In this document: positions 60,864-64,000 of the stretch, one piece after another
Position numbering within the stretch: position 1 is the first letter of the stretch
How the letters are laid out: every line of letters starts with the position of its first letter
NCBI RefSeq assembly: GCF_031085295.1
Contig: NZ_JAVFWO010000003.1
Span: forward strand, 248,001-312,000
Length of the DNA stretch: 64,000 bases
Source of the DNA: Microbacterium psychrotolerans
GTDB lineage: Bacteria > Actinomycetota > Actinomycetes > Actinomycetales > Microbacteriaceae
Direction of reading: 5' to 3'
Translations under genes and position numbers: made by a program
Notes under the pieces: model-generated
The model's database searches: none
The model's input: the letters and a program-made list of their open reading frames with translations, nothing else
What the model was told of the DNA's origin: nothing

Positions 60864-61544
60864 CGACCACTGTGCGAAGAGCACCTGGCGAAGGACGGGG
60901 CCGTGCTCACCGGTGGCGAAGAATTCGGACGACAACAGGAAGAGCCCGATCTGGCCCACGACCGTCGCGAGCTGCCACCACCGGGCGTTCGGCTTGCGAT
61001 TCGAGAACGACACCAGCAGCACGATCTGGATCAGCAGCAGGGTGACCGCCACGGCGAAGACGGACCAGAAGACGATGTCGGCGGCCGCCGTATAGGTCTC
61101 CTCGCTGCGCCCCTCCGCGACGCCTTTCACGACCTCCGTGATGAGCGGCACCTGGTCTTCGCGGATCACGAAGAGGTAGACGACTGCGACGCCGCCGGCG
61201 AGAAGGCTCAGCACCCACAGGAACTGACTGAGGCGCACCGTGAACGGCGGAGGAAGCTTCGTCAAGACGGGAGGGGCGTTCGGGCTCGCCGTCGGCGGAC
61301 GTTCCGGCGCTTCACGTCCCTGTCGCGGCGGAGGTGGCGGCGGAGTCCGGTCGCGCGACGGGCTCGGCGCCGGATCCGGCACCTCGGAGGCGGGCACCTT
61401 CGCCACAGGCACACGACCGATCGCCGTGCCGGTGGCCGCCGGCGGCGGATCTCCGAAGCTCGGCGGTTGCGGCTTCGGGCGTGCGCTCGCGCGCCTTGGG
61501 TGTGCCAAGGCGCGCGAGCGGTCGTCGTCTTCCGGATCGGACAC
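60759..61544 (-). CDS. Pro-rich membrane protein of the ini-like island
   Basis: A 261-residue protein of no recognised family: about 100 Pro/Ala-rich disordered residues, then four membrane helices (FLWVLSLLAGGVAVVYLFVI; IVFWSVFAVAVTLLLIQIVL; LATVVGQIGLFLLSSEFFA; WSLALLALLFSSF) and a short basic tail. It starts eight nt after the stop of the IniB-like gene, so the two form an operon. It could recruit the dynamins or the acidic proteins to the membrane; this is inference from position only. Confidence 0.82.
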   Translation of the reverse strand: MSDPEDDDRSRALAHPRRASARPKPQPPSFGDPPPAATGTAIGRVPVAKVPASEVPDPAPSPSRDRTPPPPPPRQGREAPERPPTASPNAPPVLTKLPPPFTVRLSQFLWVLSLLAGGVAVVYLFVIREDQVPLITEVVKGVAEGRSEETYTAAADIVFWSVFAVAVTLLLIQIVLLVSFSNRKPNARWWQLATVVGQIGLFLLSSEFFATGEHGPVLRQVLFAQWSLALLALLFSSFRGALQWTARKYDVRRAGSGEGDF

Positions 61545-61552
61545 GTCGGGCC

Positions 61553-62296
61553 TCAGAACTCCTCCTCGGACTCCGGCTCGATGTAGGTCTCGTCGATGGA
61601 GATGGCCGTCGCGTCCTCGGACTCGTAATTGCCCTCGTTCGACACGTCGACGTCGGTCGCCGTCTCCGTCGTGGTGGTGTCGTTGAACGAGTCCTCCACC
61701 TCGACGTCGACCGCCACGTCGGTCGAGTTGTCGTTCACGGAGTCTTCGACGCCGACCTCGATGTCTGTCTCGGTGTTGGTCGAACCGTCGTTGAACGAGC
61801 CGTCGATGTTCGTCGTCGTGTCCTCGTTGCCGATGTTCACGTCGCCGACGGTCGTCGTGTCGTTCGAGTTGTCCACGCTGGCGTCCTCGCCGGCGGCGGC
61901 GCCGTTGTCACCGCTGTTGACCACAGCCTCCTGGTCGAAGATCTGGTTGACGTCGCCGTCCGCCCAGATGTTCTGGTTGACCGACTGGTCGACGATGGTC
62001 GCCCGGTTGTCGATCGAGAACGACTGGGTGATGTTCGTGATCTCCTTCTCGACGGTCGTCGGCTTCGGAGGTCCGGGAGGAGCCGGGGGTCCCGCCGGCT
62101 TCGGATATACGTCGGGACGGTCCACGATGACCGGCGCGACGGCCCGGACGTCGTCGACGCAGGCATCACTGAGCCCGTTGCGGGCCAGCGTGCCCTGCGG
62201 GTCCTCCTCGAACTCCGCGGCTGCCGCGGGGTCATTGAGCAGACTGAGGATGAACTCGATCAGTGCGTCGGCGATTGTTGCGAGCGGTGTTGTCAT
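61553..62296 (-). CDS. IniB N-terminal-domain protein with acidic repeats
   Basis: A 247-residue protein. Residues 1-55 match the IniB N-terminal domain: ALIEFILSLLNDPAAAAEFE, DPQGTLARNGL and DDVRAVAP. Then a Pro linker (about 64-82), a 63-residue core (94-157, SIDNRATIVDQSV ... VGDVNIGN) shared with the protein at 56099, and an acidic DSFND/DSVND-type tail. No signal peptide. AGGAG precedes ATG 62296. The role of IniB itself is not settled; the family is envelope-stress linked through the M. tuberculosis operon. Confidence 0.88.
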   Translation of the reverse strand: MTTPLATIADALIEFILSLLNDPAAAAEFEEDPQGTLARNGLSDACVDDVRAVAPVIVDRPDVYPKPAGPPAPPGPPKPTTVEKEITNITQSFSIDNRATIVDQSVNQNIWADGDVNQIFDQEAVVNSGDNGAAAGEDASVDNSNDTTTVGDVNIGNEDTTTNIDGSFNDGSTNTETDIEVGVEDSVNDNSTDVAVDVEVEDSFNDTTTTETATDVDVSNEGNYESEDATAISIDETYIEPESEEEF

Positions 62297-62330
62297 GTCT
62301 CGGCTCCTGTCACTTCGAGGCTCATTCTCG

Positions 62331-62377
62331 AGAGTAGGTGGTGGGTGTATTCGGTGAATCGGGGGTTTCCCCGATGC
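62331..62377 (-). promoter_or_regulatory. Promoter and activator box of the IniB-like gene
   Basis: On minus: GCATCGGGGAAACCCCC (62377-62361), then 24 nt, then -10 TACTCT (62336-62331), then 34 nt to the ATG. Box, spacings and -10 match those of the gene at 25418. The box lies between this gene and the LuxR-type regulator gene. Confidence 0.6.
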
Positions 62378-62420
62378 CGGCGGGGGGCGGCACGGGGATC
62401 TGCGCGTACGGGCGAGGACA

Positions 62421-64000
62421 TCAGCTGTCCCCGTCCGAGGTAGGGCCGGTCGGGCTCAGCGCGACACGCAGCTTGGCGATCAGATCCGAGCGCGACGTCG
62501 CTCCGAGTCGGCGCCGGATGCTCGCGATGTGATGCTCGGCCGTGCGGGGTGAGATGAAGATCGTCTCGCCGATCTCGGCGTACGTCTTGCCCTGCACGAC
62601 CAGGCGCGCGACATCCGTCTCGCGCTCACTGAGTCCGGCGGCTGCGCTCGCGCGCGACGCCGGGGAATTCTCCACCGACGCGTCGGTCGCGCGGGTCTCC
62701 TGCGGGTGCAGTTCGCGCGCGCACGCGAGCAGGCGGGCGGAGACCTTCCGGTCGTCCGAGCGGTTGGCGCCGTGTCGCGCGAGACGTGCAGCGTCCCACC
62801 TCAGCCCGATGGCGCCGAGCCCCTGCGCAGACGCTTCGACGGCGTCGGCATCCACGGTCCCCGCGAGCACCGACGTCCACAGACGTCCGGCAGCGGCCAT
62901 CGTCGCCGCGACACGGCTGCCGGGCGCGGCGTCGACGAGTGCGTGCGCGTGCGGGCCGAGATAGTCGGGGTGGTCCAGCAGGATCCCGCGCTGGATGCCG
63001 GCCCACCTCAGGTGCGCGGCCCAGACCGGCGGCGAACCCAGCGACTCCACGATGCGCAGGGCATGTGCGAACAGGGGCTGGGTCGCCGACTCGTCGCCGA
63101 CGCGTGCACCGGCGGTCACGAGTTCCGCGACCGGAAGCAGGGTGTAGAGATCGACGTCGGCGTCCAGCAGGCTGTCGCGCCCGGACTCCCATGCCGCGGC
63201 GAGGCCCGCGGAGTCCTCGTACCGCCGCGCGAGACCGACGCGGATGGCCTGCGCCAGCAGGTCGTCCCGCGGCACGGGCGTCGGTGCGAGGGCGAGGGCG
63301 GCGTCGAGGTCCTCGCGCGCTTTCCCGCCCTGGGCAAGACCGAGCGCGATCCACGCGCGCCACAGCAACAGCCGAGAGAGCATCCACGGTGTTCCCGTGT
63401 GACCATCGATGGCCGCGTCGATGACCGATCGCGCCGTCGAAAGATCGCCGGAGCTGATCGCGGCGACCACGGCGATCACGGCGGGAAGCTCCGGGAGCGG
63501 CGCCGAGGACCGGGAGGCGGTGTACAGGTGAGATCCGCGAACGAGGTCGGCGAGGGCGGCGTCGGCCCGGTCTGCCTGCAGCGATGCACGCAGACCTCGA
63601 TGGACGAGCTTCATCGCGACGGTCAGGGTCGAGGGCGCCGCGAGCGCGGCCGATGTCGTGTGGTCGTCGTCATCCTGCGTCCGAGGGTCCCCGACGCCGA
63701 TCCGGGCGATGTACTCACGAGCGGATGCCTCGGCCGAAGCGGGAGGGAGCGCGTCGTAGACGGTGCACCCGGTCTGAAGCATCCCCCGCATCGACCAGGT
63801 CGCCGCGGCGACGTCGGCGAGCCGGGCGTCCACCCCGGCGTCTCGCTCGCCGCAGGCCATGGCCTCGTCGATCAGATGCGCCGCACCGTCGACGTCTCCG
63901 GTCGCCCAGGCCACCTGCGCCCGCTTCGCATGCAGGTCGGCGGACGATGCGCCCGCCTCGGCGGCGGCGCGGTAGAAGCTGCCGGCGCGTACCGGATCCG
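62421..64000 (-). CDS. LuxR-type transcriptional regulator, 5' end beyond the window
   Basis: The frame is open to the window edge (526 codons seen), so the N-terminus is missing. The visible part is mostly helical TPR-like repeats (for example GSFYRAAAEAGASSADLHAK), ending in a LuxR/GerE HTH: LSERETDVARLVVQGKTYAEIGETIFISPRTAEHH. This looks like a large MalT/STAND-type activator, but the ATPase domain would be outside the window. It lies just upstream of the IniB-like gene on the same strand and is the best candidate for binding the GGGGAAA(T)CCCCC box. Confidence 0.88.
   Translation of the reverse strand, partial: DPVRAGSFYRAAAEAGASSADLHAKRAQVAWATGDVDGAAHLIDEAMACGERDAGVDARLADVAAATWSMRGMLQTGCTVYDALPPASAEASAREYIARIGVGDPRTQDDDDHTTSAALAAPSTLTVAMKLVHRGLRASLQADRADAALADLVRGSHLYTASRSSAPLPELPAVIAVVAAISSGDLSTARSVIDAAIDGHTGTPWMLSRLLLWRAWIALGLAQGGKAREDLDAALALAPTPVPRDDLLAQAIRVGLARRYEDSAGLAAAWESGRDSLLDADVDLYTLLPVAELVTAGARVGDESATQPLFAHALRIVESLGSPPVWAAHLRWAGIQRGILLDHPDYLGPHAHALVDAAPGSRVAATMAAAGRLWTSVLAGTVDADAVEASAQGLGAIGLRWDAARLARHGANRSDDRKVSARLLACARELHPQETRATDASVENSPASRASAAAGLSERETDVARLVVQGKTYAEIGETIFISPRTAEHHIASIRRRLGATSRSDLIAKLRVALSPTGPTSDGDS

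Overview
The window is high-GC actinobacterial DNA, most likely from Microbacteriaceae and probably Microbacterium or a close relative. The signs are the very high GC, frequent GTG/TTG starts, the recurrent GCATCC word, LPxTG wall proteins, and typical actinobacterial housekeeping blocks (rplM-rpsI-glmM; coaA, glmS, acpS, alr, tsaE, tsaB, rimI, tsaD). No rRNA, tRNA, CRISPR array, transposase or integrase was seen. Statements on homology are from recognised motifs, not from searches.

Region 1 (1-9535, minus strand) is an exopolysaccharide (EPS) cluster. Read in transcription order it holds a polyprenyl-phosphate sugar transferase, a WecG/TagA transferase, a GT2, a flippase, a nitroreductase-like protein, a pyruvyltransferase, a serine-acetyltransferase-like protein, a GT2, a GT4, and a membrane protein cut by the window edge (possibly the polymerase). 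Most junctions are 1-4 nt overlaps. GC falls visibly between about 1 and 7700, which suggests transfer. Region 2 (9982-15461) is a compact sortase-pilus operon: vWA tip pilin, SpaA-type backbone pilin, class C sortase. It lies between the EPS genes and their presumed control module (15785-19016): a predicted sensor-like secreted protein, a Wzz/BY-kinase and a low-molecular-weight tyrosine phosphatase.

Region 3 (19051-27963, with galU on minus) holds two CPBP membrane proteases around an LPxTG protein preceded by four regularly spaced palindromes, then galU, rplM-rpsI-glmM, an unknown Ala-rich membrane protein and a universal stress protein. Region 4 (28015-41151) is a fructan locus: secreted levansucrase (GH68), two exported GH32 fructanases, a probable cytoplasmic GH32-like enzyme, an ABC sugar importer without its own ATPase, a fructokinase-like kinase and a LacI regulator. 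Two AAATCGATTT palindromes lie in the divergent promoter region.

Region 5 (41161-55935) has a TetR regulator behind a promoter with a palindrome in its spacer, an unknown membrane protein, an 861-residue DUF4062/NB-ARC/TPR-like STAND protein, ppx/gppA, coaA, glmS, a tightly overlapping acpS-alr-tsaE-tsaB-rimI-tsaD string, and a methyltransferase.

Region 6 (55965-64000) is the most interesting. It resembles mycobacterial iniBAC but is rearranged: a very acidic Asn/Asp repeat protein, IniA-like and IniC-like dynamin GTPases, then on the opposite strand a four-helix membrane protein, an IniB-N-domain protein, and a LuxR-type regulator cut by the window edge. The two acidic proteins share a 63-residue core. 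The IniB-like gene and the unknown gene at 25418 share an identical promoter layout (GGGGAAA(T)CCCCC, 24 nt, TAC(A/T)CT, 34 nt, ATG), which suggests one regulon.
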